Source: Hymenobacter gummosus
GTDB taxonomy: Bacteria > Bacteroidota > Bacteroidia > Cytophagales > Hymenobacteraceae
Reading direction: 5' to 3'
DNA: 64,000 nucleotides
NCBI RefSeq assembly: GCF_003970915.1
Contig: NZ_RXOF01000002.1
Location: forward strand, 310,001-374,000
Position numbers and translations under genes: made by a program. This document shows, piece after piece, positions 35,428-43,322 of this stretch (within the stretch, counting starts at the first letter, position 1; each line of letters opens with the position of its first letter). The notes below the pieces were generated by a model. It saw nothing but the letters and a program-made list of their open reading frames with translations, had not been told where the DNA came from and searched no databases.

Positions 35428-35531
35428 GTACGGCCAAACAGCGGCTTTTTCGTATAGTTGCCCGTCGGCGCCTCCCAGGGGCGTCGGCGGGCTTTCTGTT
35501 TCTCCTCCTCATTCCAAGCCGCTTCCCGCGT

Positions 35532-35867
35532 ATGGGTTTCATCCTCAAATTCATCCTCAGCGCCATTCTGGCCTTCGTGCTGACGAAGTTCCTGCCCGGC
35601 GCCCACCTCGACGGCATCACCGATGCCCTGCTGCTGGTGCTGGTGCTCGGCATCCTGAACGCGGTGGTCAAGCCCATCCTCAAAATTCTGGGCCTGCCCA
35701 TCACCATCCTCACCCTGGGCCTGTTTCTGCTGGTCATCAACGCCGTCATCGTGCTGCTGGCCGACTGGCTGCTGGCCGGCTTCCGCGTCGACGGGTTTCT
35801 CTCGGCCCTCATTTTCAGCATTGCCCTCACCGTTGTTACGGCCATTGTCGATATGATTATCGACTGA
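35532..35867 (+). CDS. phage-holin-family (YvlD-like) small membrane protein
   Basis: The protein has 111 residues and is nearly all hydrophobic, with four predicted membrane helices and the family pattern LGILNAVVKPILKILGLPIT. It belongs to the Phage_holin_4_2/YvlD group, which in chromosomes is usually not linked to phage. The function is unknown; some members are envelope-stress proteins. Confidence 0.8.
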   Translation: MGFILKFILSAILAFVLTKFLPGAHLDGITDALLLVLVLGILNAVVKPILKILGLPITILTLGLFLLVINAVIVLLADWLLAGFRVDGFLSALIFSIALTVVTAIVDMIID

Positions 35868-35887
35868 GCAAGGCTTATGACTAACAC

Positions 35888-35925
35888 AAAAAAAGCCCCG
35901 TACCGAGCTTGGTACGGGGCTTTTT
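35888..35925. terminator. bidirectional terminator
   Basis: A 10-bp stem GCCCCGTACC/GGTACGGGGC is flanked by an A-run and a T-run. It separates the convergent holin-like and DUF4349 genes. Confidence 0.9.
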
Positions 35926-35938
35926 CATGAGCCGGATT

Positions 35939-36841
35939 TCAGGCCTCGGCTCGGGGCTGCACCCGCCGTTGCCGCCAGCGGCGCAGCAGCCACAGGCCGA
36001 TGCCCAGTAGGATCAGCAGGGGCCAGAGGTAAATCAGGCCGATAAAGAGGTTGGTGACGAACTCCCAGCCGCCGTAGAAGGCCTCGGCCACCCGGCTGCC
36101 GAACGACAGCACCGGCGCACCCGGGGTGGGCAGGGCCAGGGGCTGATAGAGCTTCAGGGTGATGGTGGAGTAGGCCACCTGGTCGTTGAGGGCTTTAAAG
36201 CGGCTTTCCGCCGACTCTATTTCCTCCCGTACCTGCCCGATTTTGGCCTCGATTTCCAGCACCTCACTCACTTTCTTGGCCTGGCCCAGCAGCCCGATGT
36301 AGCGCTGCTCCAGGGCCCGCTTGGTGCGCAACCGGGCGGCCACGTCGGCGTGCTCGGCGGTTACGTCATCAGAAGTCAGACTTTTGCGCTCAACCGTACC
36401 GAGGGTGCTAAGGCCGGACAGCAGACCCGTAAACTTCTCCGGCCGCACCCGAATGGTCATTTCCTGCCGCCATTCCTCGTCGGAGCGGGTTTGGGCAGCG
36501 GCACCCACCCAGCTGCCGCTGCGTCGCACGATGCTGTCGACGCGGGTGACGGTGCGGGCCAGGTCGCGTACTTTGATGTCCACGTCGGCCCGGTAAATCA
36601 GTTGGCGCGCGGCGGGATTCACTGGTACAGCGGCCGGACCAGAGCTGCCGTTGGCAAGGGTTTCGGGCTGCTCTGCGTCGGCCGAAGCGCCGCTGGCGTT
36701 GGCCGCTGGGGCATATTCCAGGGCTGGTGCTGCCAGGGTCACGGCTTGGTCCGCTACGGCTTCGCCGGCCTCCTGCTTTTTGCTGCTGCAGCTCCCGAGC
36801 AGCAGGGCCAGCCACACAAATGCTCCGGTTATCTTATTCAT
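35939..36841 (-). CDS. DUF4349 lipoprotein (copy 1)
   Basis: The protein has 300 residues from the ATG at 36841. A lipobox (LLLGSC) gives a mature lipid-modified Cys near residue 18. A Gln/Ala/Ser-rich linker leads to a DUF4349 domain: RQLIYRADVDIKVRDL, then a central coiled coil (VLEIEAKIGQVREEIES), then STITLKLYQP. A C-terminal membrane helix (LIYLWPLLILLGIGLWLL) and a basic tail end the protein. It is probably anchored in the inner membrane with a periplasmic coiled coil. It is a tandem paralogue of the next gene upstream (36925), 83 bp apart. Confidence 0.82.
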   Translation of the reverse strand: MNKITGAFVWLALLLGSCSSKKQEAGEAVADQAVTLAAPALEYAPAANASGASADAEQPETLANGSSGPAAVPVNPAARQLIYRADVDIKVRDLARTVTRVDSIVRRSGSWVGAAAQTRSDEEWRQEMTIRVRPEKFTGLLSGLSTLGTVERKSLTSDDVTAEHADVAARLRTKRALEQRYIGLLGQAKKVSEVLEIEAKIGQVREEIESAESRFKALNDQVAYSTITLKLYQPLALPTPGAPVLSFGSRVAEAFYGGWEFVTNLFIGLIYLWPLLILLGIGLWLLRRWRQRRVQPRAEA

Positions 36842-36924
36842 GGTAACAAACGGATTGGGTGAGTTTTGGAGAATAACGCCGGGCGGGCGGTTTCCTGTTG
36901 CGGCCGCGCGGCAAGGGCTACTAA

Positions 36925-37791
36925 TCAGCTGGCCGGCTGGCGCAGGCGCCAGCGCCGCACCACCCAGTAGCCCAGGCCCGTAAGCGCCAGCAGCGGCCAG
37001 AGGTTGGTCAGGCCCACCAGCACGTCGAGGAAGACGCTGCCGCCGCGCAGAAAGGCAGCGGCGAAGCGCGGACCGTAGTCGGGAAGGGGCTCGGCGGTTT
37101 CCTCCTCCGCCAGCGGCTGGTACAAGTGCACATTGAGCGTGGCCCACTGGGTTTGCTGGCGCAAGGAGCTGGCCCGTTGCTGGGCTTCATCGGCCTTTGT
37201 TCGGGCAGCATCTGCCTCGCTCAGGCGCTCTTTGGCCTCCGCGGTGGGCTTAGCCCCGGGCTTGAGCTGCGCCGCAACTTGCTGCCCGGCCTGGGCAGCG
37301 GCAGCGCGCGTGCTGGCCGCTGCTTGTTCCGCGGCCAGCAGGTCGGCGGTGGCATCGGAGGAGGCTATATCCTTGGCTTCGATGCGGCCAAGCCGCCCCA
37401 GAGCTGACACCAGGGGCAGAAAATGCCGGGGCGGTACTTTGATGGTCAGCTCCTGCTGGTGCTGGCCGTCGGTGCGGGTTTCGTGGGCCGTGCCCAGCAC
37501 GGCTTCGTGCTGGGCCAGCAGCTGGTCGAGGCGGTCGGTGGTCTGCTCGAAGTTGTCGACGCGCAGGCGCAGGTCGCCGTGGTAGATGACGCTGCGGCCC
37601 GCGGGGAAGCGCGTCAGCCCGGCGACTTTGTGCGGTTGCAGAGGCGCGGGCGTGGTTTCGGCCGTGGCGGGTTCGGAGGCCGCAGCGGCTTCCAGGGGAG
37701 AGGTTTCGGCGGCGGTGCTTTCTTCCTTTTCGGCTTGGGCGCACCCCGCCAGGGCCAGCCCGAGCAGGGCCGGATACAACAGGCGTTTCAT
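36925..37791 (-). CDS. DUF4349 lipoprotein (copy 2)
   Basis: The protein has 288 residues and the same plan as its neighbour: lipobox LALAGC near residue 17, an Ala/Glu/Thr-rich linker, SVIYHGDLRLRVDNFEQ, an Ala/Gln-rich coiled coil, TLNVHLYQPL and a C-terminal membrane helix (TNLWPLLALTGLGYWVV). The two genes look like an old tandem duplication, and the coiled-coil segments have diverged most. The function is unknown; the pair may form a hetero-oligomer. Confidence 0.8.
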   Translation of the reverse strand: MKRLLYPALLGLALAGCAQAEKEESTAAETSPLEAAAASEPATAETTPAPLQPHKVAGLTRFPAGRSVIYHGDLRLRVDNFEQTTDRLDQLLAQHEAVLGTAHETRTDGQHQQELTIKVPPRHFLPLVSALGRLGRIEAKDIASSDATADLLAAEQAAASTRAAAAQAGQQVAAQLKPGAKPTAEAKERLSEADAARTKADEAQQRASSLRQQTQWATLNVHLYQPLAEEETAEPLPDYGPRFAAAFLRGGSVFLDVLVGLTNLWPLLALTGLGYWVVRRWRLRQPAS

Positions 37792-37895
37792 CAGAAATCA
37801 GGGGATTGGGTTGGCGAAGAAAGCCGCGCAGCTTTGGCTTTTATGCAAGCCTTCCGCGTCAGGTAACCCGCCGCCACCTGGAAATCTGCCCAAAC

Positions 37896-37924
37896 AAAAA
37901 GCCCCGCCGGCAAGGGCGGGGCTT
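37896..37924 (-). terminator. murA terminator
   Basis: A 10-bp stem (AAGCCCCGCC with its complement), loop GGCAAG, and a TTTTT run on the minus strand. Confidence 0.85.
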
Positions 37925-37955
37925 CTAAAAGCGGCTTGAAAAGCTACGTGGGGGC

Positions 37956-39266
37956 TTAGCCCACGCGCTTGATCTGGGCGCCCAGGGCCTGCAGGCGGCC
38001 TTCGATGTTCTGGTAGCCGCGGTCAATCTGCTCGATGTTGAGAATCTTGCTCTTGCCGTTGGCCGAGAGGGCCGCAATCAGCAGGGCCACGCCGGCGCGG
38101 ATGTCGGGCGAGGTCATGGTAATGCCCTGCAGCTTTTTCTGGTGGTCGAGGCCGATGACGATGGCGCGGTGCGGGTCGCAGAGGGTAATCTGCGCGCCCA
38201 TGTCGATGAGCTTGTCGACAAAGAACAGGCGCGACTCGAACATCTTCTGGTGCACCAGCACGGTGCCCTTGGCCTGGGTGGCCACCACCAGCACGATGCT
38301 CAGCAAATCGGGCGTGAAGCCGGGCCAGGTGTGGTCCGAGACGGTCAGAATGGAGCCGTCGAGGTAGGTGGCAATTTCGTAGCGGTCCTGGGCCGGCACG
38401 TGGATGTCGTCGCCGCGGAACTCCAGCTTGATGCCCAGCTTGCGGAAGGTGTCCGGAATCAAACCCAGCTCGGGGATGGCGCAGTCCTTGATGGTGATTT
38501 CCGAGCCCGTCATGGCCGCCAGCCCGATAAACGAGCCGATTTCAATCATGTCGGGCAGCATGCGGTGCTCGGTGCCGCCGAGCGTCTGCACGCCCTCAAT
38601 CACCAGCAGGTTGGAGCCTATGCCCTGGATGCTGGCGCCCATGCGCACCATCATCTTGCACAGCTGCTGCAGGTACGGCTCGCAGGCGGCGTTGTAGATG
38701 GTGGTGGTGCCTTCAGCCAGCACGGCGCCCATCACGATGTTGGCGGTGCCGGTTACCGACGCCTCGTCGAGCAGCATGTAAGCGCCGCGCAGGCCGTTCG
38801 GGGCCGAAATCTTGTAGAAGTCGGTGCCTTCCACGGTCAGCTCGCCGCCCAGCTTCTGCAGGCCCAGGAAGTGGGTATCCAGCGGCCGGCGCCCGATTTT
38901 GTCGCCGCCGGGCTTGGGTAGCTGGCACTTGCCGTAGCGGGCCAGCATGGGGCCCAGGATCATCACCGAGCCGCGCAGCTCGCGCGCCTGCTTCACAAAC
39001 TCCGGCGTGTCGAGGTAGTCGAGGTTAACGGCGTCGGCCTGGAAACGGTAGGTGTCGGCCGAGAGGCGCTCCACCTTCACGCCCATGCTGCCGAGCAGCT
39101 CGATGAGCTTGTTGACGTCGCGGATGTCCGGGATGTTGGAGATGGTGACGGGCTCCGCGGTCAGGAGCACGGCACAAAGGATTTGCAGGGCCTCGTTTTT
39201 GGCCCCCTGCGGCACAATCTCGCCGCGCAGCGGTTGCCCGCCGATTACTTCAAAAGCTGCTGCCAT
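37956..39266 (-). CDS. murA: UDP-N-acetylglucosamine 1-carboxyvinyltransferase MurA
   Basis: The protein has 436 residues. It transfers enolpyruvate from PEP to UDP-GlcNAc, the first committed step of peptidoglycan synthesis. Substrate-binding PQGAKNEALQI holds the Lys-Asn pair near residue 22. The active-site loop reads PGGDKIGRRPLDTH: Asp122 stands where E. coli MurA has Cys115, the residue alkylated by fosfomycin. Asp at this place is known to keep activity and give intrinsic fosfomycin resistance in other bacteria, so this enzyme is predicted to be insensitive. It lies 23 bp downstream of the DUF4290 gene and is probably co-transcribed with it. Confidence 0.95.
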   Translation of the reverse strand: MAAAFEVIGGQPLRGEIVPQGAKNEALQILCAVLLTAEPVTISNIPDIRDVNKLIELLGSMGVKVERLSADTYRFQADAVNLDYLDTPEFVKQARELRGSVMILGPMLARYGKCQLPKPGGDKIGRRPLDTHFLGLQKLGGELTVEGTDFYKISAPNGLRGAYMLLDEASVTGTANIVMGAVLAEGTTTIYNAACEPYLQQLCKMMVRMGASIQGIGSNLLVIEGVQTLGGTEHRMLPDMIEIGSFIGLAAMTGSEITIKDCAIPELGLIPDTFRKLGIKLEFRGDDIHVPAQDRYEIATYLDGSILTVSDHTWPGFTPDLLSIVLVVATQAKGTVLVHQKMFESRLFFVDKLIDMGAQITLCDPHRAIVIGLDHQKKLQGITMTSPDIRAGVALLIAALSANGKSKILNIEQIDRGYQNIEGRLQALGAQIKRVG

Positions 39267-39289
39267 TCTAGGGTGCTACGCCGCCAGGC

Positions 39290-40009
39290 TTACTGGGGCG
39301 GTTGTTGCTGTTCGCGTCCTCCTTTTTTGCCGCGGCGCTTGTCGCGGCGTTCCTGCTTGCCACCGCCGCCACCGCGGCGCTGCTCCTGCCGGGGCTGGGG
39401 CACCACAAAGGCCGCCTGACTGGCGCGGCCGCCGCCCTGGCTGGCCGAGCCAGTCATGGTATCGAAACCGCCGGCGGCATCCACCAAGGCTTGGTCGAGC
39501 TGGAGCTTGCCGGCCGAGAGGTCCTTGAGGTGCCTGATGATGGTGACGTCCTTGGGAATGTCCTTGCTGTGCATGCGGTGCAGGAACTTCATCACCCGGC
39601 CGATGCTGATGGCGGCCTGCTCGCGCTGGGCGGCGTCCTCCAGGGCCACGGCTTTGGCTACCAGCTCCTCCACGTTTTTGCCGTAGGGGCGCAGCTTGGG
39701 GCCTTTGGTGGGGTAGGCCACGCGCTCGGGCCGGTTGTTGAACTGGTCGAGGCCGGTGAGCGGGAAGGGGGCGTCCACGTCCAGCTGGTTGCCGGTCATG
39801 GCGTAGAGGTGGTTCCAGAGCTTGTGCTGGTAGTCCTGCTGTTCCCGCACGCCGGGATTCAGGCGGAACATGAGCTGCACAATCTGGTGGGCGCGCTTGG
39901 TGCGCTCGGCGCGGTCTTCCAGCGTGAGCAGCGTTTGGGCCAGCTGGTAGGTATTCTGGCCGTATTCGCGCACCAGCAGCTGGAGCTGCGGGGGAAGATT
40001 GTCAATCAT
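39290..40009 (-). CDS. DUF4290 family protein
   Basis: The protein has 239 residues from the ATG at 40009. The family core is MIDNLPPQLQLLVREYGQNT, IVQLMFRLNPGVREQQDYQH and KLWNHLYAMTGNQLDV, with a helical C-terminal part. It ends in a basic low-complexity tail (RRGGGGGKQERRDKRRGKKGG) that could bind nucleic acid. The family is confined to Bacteroidota, is often next to murA, and has no known function. Confidence 0.82.
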   Translation of the reverse strand: MIDNLPPQLQLLVREYGQNTYQLAQTLLTLEDRAERTKRAHQIVQLMFRLNPGVREQQDYQHKLWNHLYAMTGNQLDVDAPFPLTGLDQFNNRPERVAYPTKGPKLRPYGKNVEELVAKAVALEDAAQREQAAISIGRVMKFLHRMHSKDIPKDVTIIRHLKDLSAGKLQLDQALVDAAGGFDTMTGSASQGGGRASQAAFVVPQPRQEQRRGGGGGKQERRDKRRGKKGGREQQQPPQ

Positions 40010-40261
40010 GGAGTCAAGTAGGAAAGGATTCGGCGGCGCGGATTCAAACGCCCGGATAGGAGGGAGGGCCAGCCGAAGGTGCCGAGCTGCGGACGGCTCG
40101 ACGGTTTGAAGCGCTAAATATACGCTAGTTGGCGCGGTTCGATGCAGAAAGAAACGGCGCAACTAGGGTGCGAAGTTACACTTCGCGTTGGTCAGCCGCA
40201 CACTGGCGGCCGAAAGGCAAGCGGCGCGGGCTCCGGTTTGCGCAGCCAGTCGCCGGAAAAG

Positions 40262-40430
40262 CTATTGACCGACTCCGATAATGAGCAACGCCTTGGCCAA
40301 AGCTGGCGCGTCGAGGTGCTGTACCCGGGCGGCTTTGACGCGCTATGGCCGTCGGCGGTTTGGATTTCCGGCTTCCACAGGGCTGGGTGCAGAGCGCACT
40401 GTCGATGTCGAGAAGGATAATGGTAGCTAA
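40262..40430 (-). pseudogene. decayed HAD-like hydrolase fragment
   Basis: On the minus strand, LATIILLDIDSALCTQP reads like the N-terminal HAD motif I (DxD with a following Val/Leu). The similarity then continues in a second frame (WKPEIQTADGHSA) and a third (VQHLDAPALAKALLIIGVG), ending at a stop. Three consecutive frames, each with family-like sequence, suggest at least two frameshifts in a gene that is now lost. It is short and the call is tentative. Confidence 0.45.
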
Positions 40431-40572
40431 ACGGTCAGGCCGCAAACCTCAGGATGATTTTAGTAAACAACCCTACTGCCGATTTACTCAGTTGATGAAA
40501 CACTAAACCAGGTTACCAGAAGCGCTGAATGCCCCAAATTGTCCTTGTAATCGGGTAAGCAGGCCAAAAGAC

Positions 40573-40610
40573 GCAGCCCCGGCCGGGCAGTAACTGCCGG
40601 CCGGGGCTGC
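40573..40610 (-). terminator. helicase gene terminator
   Basis: A GC-rich 14-bp stem (40573-40586 with 40597-40610) lies 20 bp after the helicase stop codon, followed on the minus strand by CTTTT. Confidence 0.7.
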
Positions 40611-40629
40611 GCAAACTACCACTTCCGCC

Positions 40630-42876
40630 TTACACAATCCGCAGCTTGGCAAAGCTCAGCAGCAGGGTTTTCTCGCCCACGCCGCCCTCAAACTGAATGG
40701 TGGCCTTCACCGTGGCGTCCTGCTTTTCCAGCTTGCTTACCGTGCCGAAGCCGAACTTGGGGTGCTCCACCTTGTTGCCCACCTGCAGGTTCGAGGTGTC
40801 GGAGGGCTTGAAGTCGGGGGAGGGCACGTAGGGCTTCACCGGGGCCGCGGTGCGGGCCTTCTGCTGGGCGCCCACCAGGTTGGAGCGGCGCTCCAGCACC
40901 GGCGCGAAGGGGCTTTCCTCTTGCCCGTACTTGAACTCCACGAACGTGGGGTCGATTTCGTCGATGAAGCGGCTTTTCTCGCAGCTGCGCAGGTTGCCCC
41001 ACTGGTAGCGCGAGGTGGCGTAGCTGAGCGTGAGCTTTTTCTCGGCCCGGGTAATGGCCACGTAGAACAGGCGGCGCTCCTCCTCCAGGTCGGAGCGGGA
41101 GGTAATCATCATCTGCGAGGGGAACAGGTTTTCCTCCATGCCCACGATGTACACGTTGCGGAATTCCAGGCCCTTGGCGGAGTGAATGGTCATCAGCGTG
41201 ACCGTCTCGCCCTCGTCCTTGGCGTCCTTCACGTCGGTATCCGTCACCAGGGCAATGTCCTGCAGAAACGACGCCAGCGACTTGTCCTCGCGCTCCGGGT
41301 CGTCGACGTACTCCTTGATACCGTTCAGCAGCTCCTGGATGTTCTCGTAGCGCGAGAGGCCCTCGATGCTCTTGTCGGCGTAGAGGTCCTCAATCATGCC
41401 CGAGTTCTTGGCAATAAACTTGGCGGCCTCGAAGGCGTCGTCCTTGCCGGCCACCACGGCGTAGCTCTTGATTTTCTCGCCGAAGTCCACCACCGGGTTC
41501 GAGACGCGGGCGGGCAGAAACTGGTCGGCGTTGGTCACCACTTCCCAGAGCGTGTGGTTCGACTCCTCGGCCGCGTTGATGAGCTTGCTGATCGTGGTGT
41601 CGCCGATGCCGCGCTTGGGGTAGTTGATGATGCGGCGCAGAGCCTGCTCGTCGTTGGGGTTTACCGTCAGGCGCAGGTAGGCCACCAGGTCCTTGATTTC
41701 CTTGCGCTGGTAGAACGAGAGGCCCCCGACGATTTTGTACTTGATGTTGAGCTTGCGCAGGGCCTCTTCCATGGCCCGGCTCTGGGCGTTGGTGCGGTAG
41801 AGGATAGCGAAATGGTCGTAGGAAAGATGGTGGTTCATCTTTTCCTCGTAGATCGAGTTGGCCACCAGCTTGCCCTCCTCGTTGTCCGAAGCGGCCCGGA
41901 TGACCTCGATGCGCGGGCCTTCCTCGTTGTCGGAAAACACGCTCTTGCGCAGCTGGGCCTGGTTGTTCTTGATGACGGAGTTGGCCGCTTTCACGATGTT
42001 TTTCGTGCTGCGGTAGTTCTGCTCCAGCTTGAAAACGGCCAACTCGGGGTAGTCCTTCTCGAAGTTGAGAATGTTCTGGATATCGGCGCCGCGGAAGGCG
42101 TAGATGCTCTGCGCGTCGTCGCCCACCACGCAGATGTTGCGGTTTTTGGCCGAGAGCTTGCGCGAAATCAGGTACTGCGAGTAGTTGGTATCCTGGTACT
42201 CGTCCACCATCACGTAGTGGAAGATGTTCTGGTACTTGTTCAGGGCGTCGGGGTGGTCCTTGAACAAGACGTTGGTCTGGTACAGCAGGTCGTCGAAGTC
42301 CATGGCGCCGGCCTTGAAGCAGCGCTGCTGGTACTGCTGGTAAATCACGCCGATTTTGGGCCGCAGCGCCGCCTCGTCGTCCTGCCGGATGACGGGGTCG
42401 TTGAGGTACTGCTGCACCGAAATCAGCTTGTTCTTGGCGGCCGAGATGCGCCCCAGCACCGTGCTGGGCTTGTAGAGCTTGTCGTCCAGGTCCAGCTCCT
42501 TCACAATCTGGGTGATGAGCGTCTTGGTGTCCTGGGTGTCGTAGATGGTGAAGTGGCGCGGGTAGCCCAGCTTGTCGGCCTCGGAGCGCAGAATGCGGGC
42601 GAAAATCGAGTGGAAGGTGCCCATCCACAGGTTCTTGGCCTCGGGGCCGACCACTTTCTCGATACGCGCGCGCATTTCGCGGGCGGCTTTGTTGGTAAAG
42701 GTCAGGGCCAGGATGTTGAACGGGTCCACACCCTTTTCCAGCAGGTGAGCAATGCGGTAGGTCAGTACCCGCGTCTTGCCCGAGCCCGCGCCCGCAATAA
42801 TCATCGCCGGGCCTTCGGTGTGCAACACCGCGCCGCGCTGCGACTCGTTCAGAAGGTTGATATAATCCAGTGCCAT
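40630..42876 (-). CDS. UvrD/PcrA-type superfamily 1 DNA helicase
   Basis: The protein has 748 residues from the ATG at 42876. Motif I is AGAGSGKTRVL, motif Ia includes LTFTNKAA, motif II is VDEYQDTN, motif III is VVGDDAQSIYAFRGA, motif IV is LEQNYRST, motif V is MTIHSAKGLEF and motif VI is VAITRAEKKL. The C-terminal ~50 residues (GNKVEHPKFGFGTVSKLEKQ) are the Tudor-like domain that binds RNA polymerase in PcrA and UvrD. It acts in nucleotide excision repair and in clearing replication conflicts. The name pcrA or uvrD cannot be decided from sequence alone. A TACCTTTG box lies 36 nt upstream. Confidence 0.95.
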   Translation of the reverse strand: MALDYINLLNESQRGAVLHTEGPAMIIAGAGSGKTRVLTYRIAHLLEKGVDPFNILALTFTNKAAREMRARIEKVVGPEAKNLWMGTFHSIFARILRSEADKLGYPRHFTIYDTQDTKTLITQIVKELDLDDKLYKPSTVLGRISAAKNKLISVQQYLNDPVIRQDDEAALRPKIGVIYQQYQQRCFKAGAMDFDDLLYQTNVLFKDHPDALNKYQNIFHYVMVDEYQDTNYSQYLISRKLSAKNRNICVVGDDAQSIYAFRGADIQNILNFEKDYPELAVFKLEQNYRSTKNIVKAANSVIKNNQAQLRKSVFSDNEEGPRIEVIRAASDNEEGKLVANSIYEEKMNHHLSYDHFAILYRTNAQSRAMEEALRKLNIKYKIVGGLSFYQRKEIKDLVAYLRLTVNPNDEQALRRIINYPKRGIGDTTISKLINAAEESNHTLWEVVTNADQFLPARVSNPVVDFGEKIKSYAVVAGKDDAFEAAKFIAKNSGMIEDLYADKSIEGLSRYENIQELLNGIKEYVDDPEREDKSLASFLQDIALVTDTDVKDAKDEGETVTLMTIHSAKGLEFRNVYIVGMEENLFPSQMMITSRSDLEEERRLFYVAITRAEKKLTLSYATSRYQWGNLRSCEKSRFIDEIDPTFVEFKYGQEESPFAPVLERRSNLVGAQQKARTAAPVKPYVPSPDFKPSDTSNLQVGNKVEHPKFGFGTVSKLEKQDATVKATIQFEGGVGEKTLLLSFAKLRIV

Positions 42877-42911
42877 GCGTCGTTCTTGTAGCCGAATCAA
42901 CAGCTAAACCA

Positions 42912-42919
42912 CAAAGGTA
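42912..42919 (-). promoter_or_regulatory. -7 box of the helicase gene
   Basis: On the minus strand this reads TACCTTTG, a perfect TAnnTTTG match, 36 nt before the ATG at 42876. Confidence 0.6.
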
Positions 42920-43050
42920 GGGCGAAAGGTGCGGCGGGGGAAGGGCCCGGGCGGCTAATGTGGTTAGCCGGAGCGGTGGTATGCTTCGTTCATCAGCTTC
43001 ACCCCACCGGCTACGCTACCAACGGCCCGAAAGCGTCTGCTGGCCGGCGA

Positions 43051-43260
43051 AACGAACTACTAGGCGCCGGAAACGAACTACCGGGCACCGGAAACCAACT
43101 ACTAGGCGCCGGAAACCGACTACTGTCCACCGGAAATCGACTACTGGACAACTCCAATGGCTTGCTGGCCGACGGGAACTGACTGCTGGGCAACGCTGAT
43201 GAACTGCTGGACACCGGAAGTCGGCTACTGCCCACCGCAGGCCGACTACTGGACGCACCA
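43051..43260. repeat. decaying 21-bp tandem repeat, about 10 units
   Basis: The units follow AACGAACTACTAGGCGCCGGA, 21 bp long. The first three are nearly identical, and later ones drift (for example AACTGACTGCTGGGCAACGCT) while keeping the period exactly. The array lies between the helicase promoter and the transposase element. On the plus strand it translates as heptads of the type N-x-L-L-x-x-G, but there is no supported gene. Confidence 0.85.
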
Positions 43261-43322
43261 CGCCGTTTGCTATTCGCGCGACACCAGCAGGCTTGGTCGG
43301 GGAGAGTACATTTTGCCCGAGG

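Larger units (their letters stand above)
40010..40629. other. intergenic region with a decayed gene
   Basis: This is a 620-bp stretch with no intact gene. It holds a HAD-like pseudogene at 40262-40430 and the helicase terminator at 40573-40610. Elsewhere nothing was recognised. Confidence 0.5.

Noticed and set aside
35532-35867. Phage lysis holin
   Set aside because: The YvlD-type family is mostly chromosomal and no lysis or other phage genes are near.
43051-43260. CRISPR array
   Set aside because: The repeats are directly adjacent with no spacers, and no cas genes are nearby.
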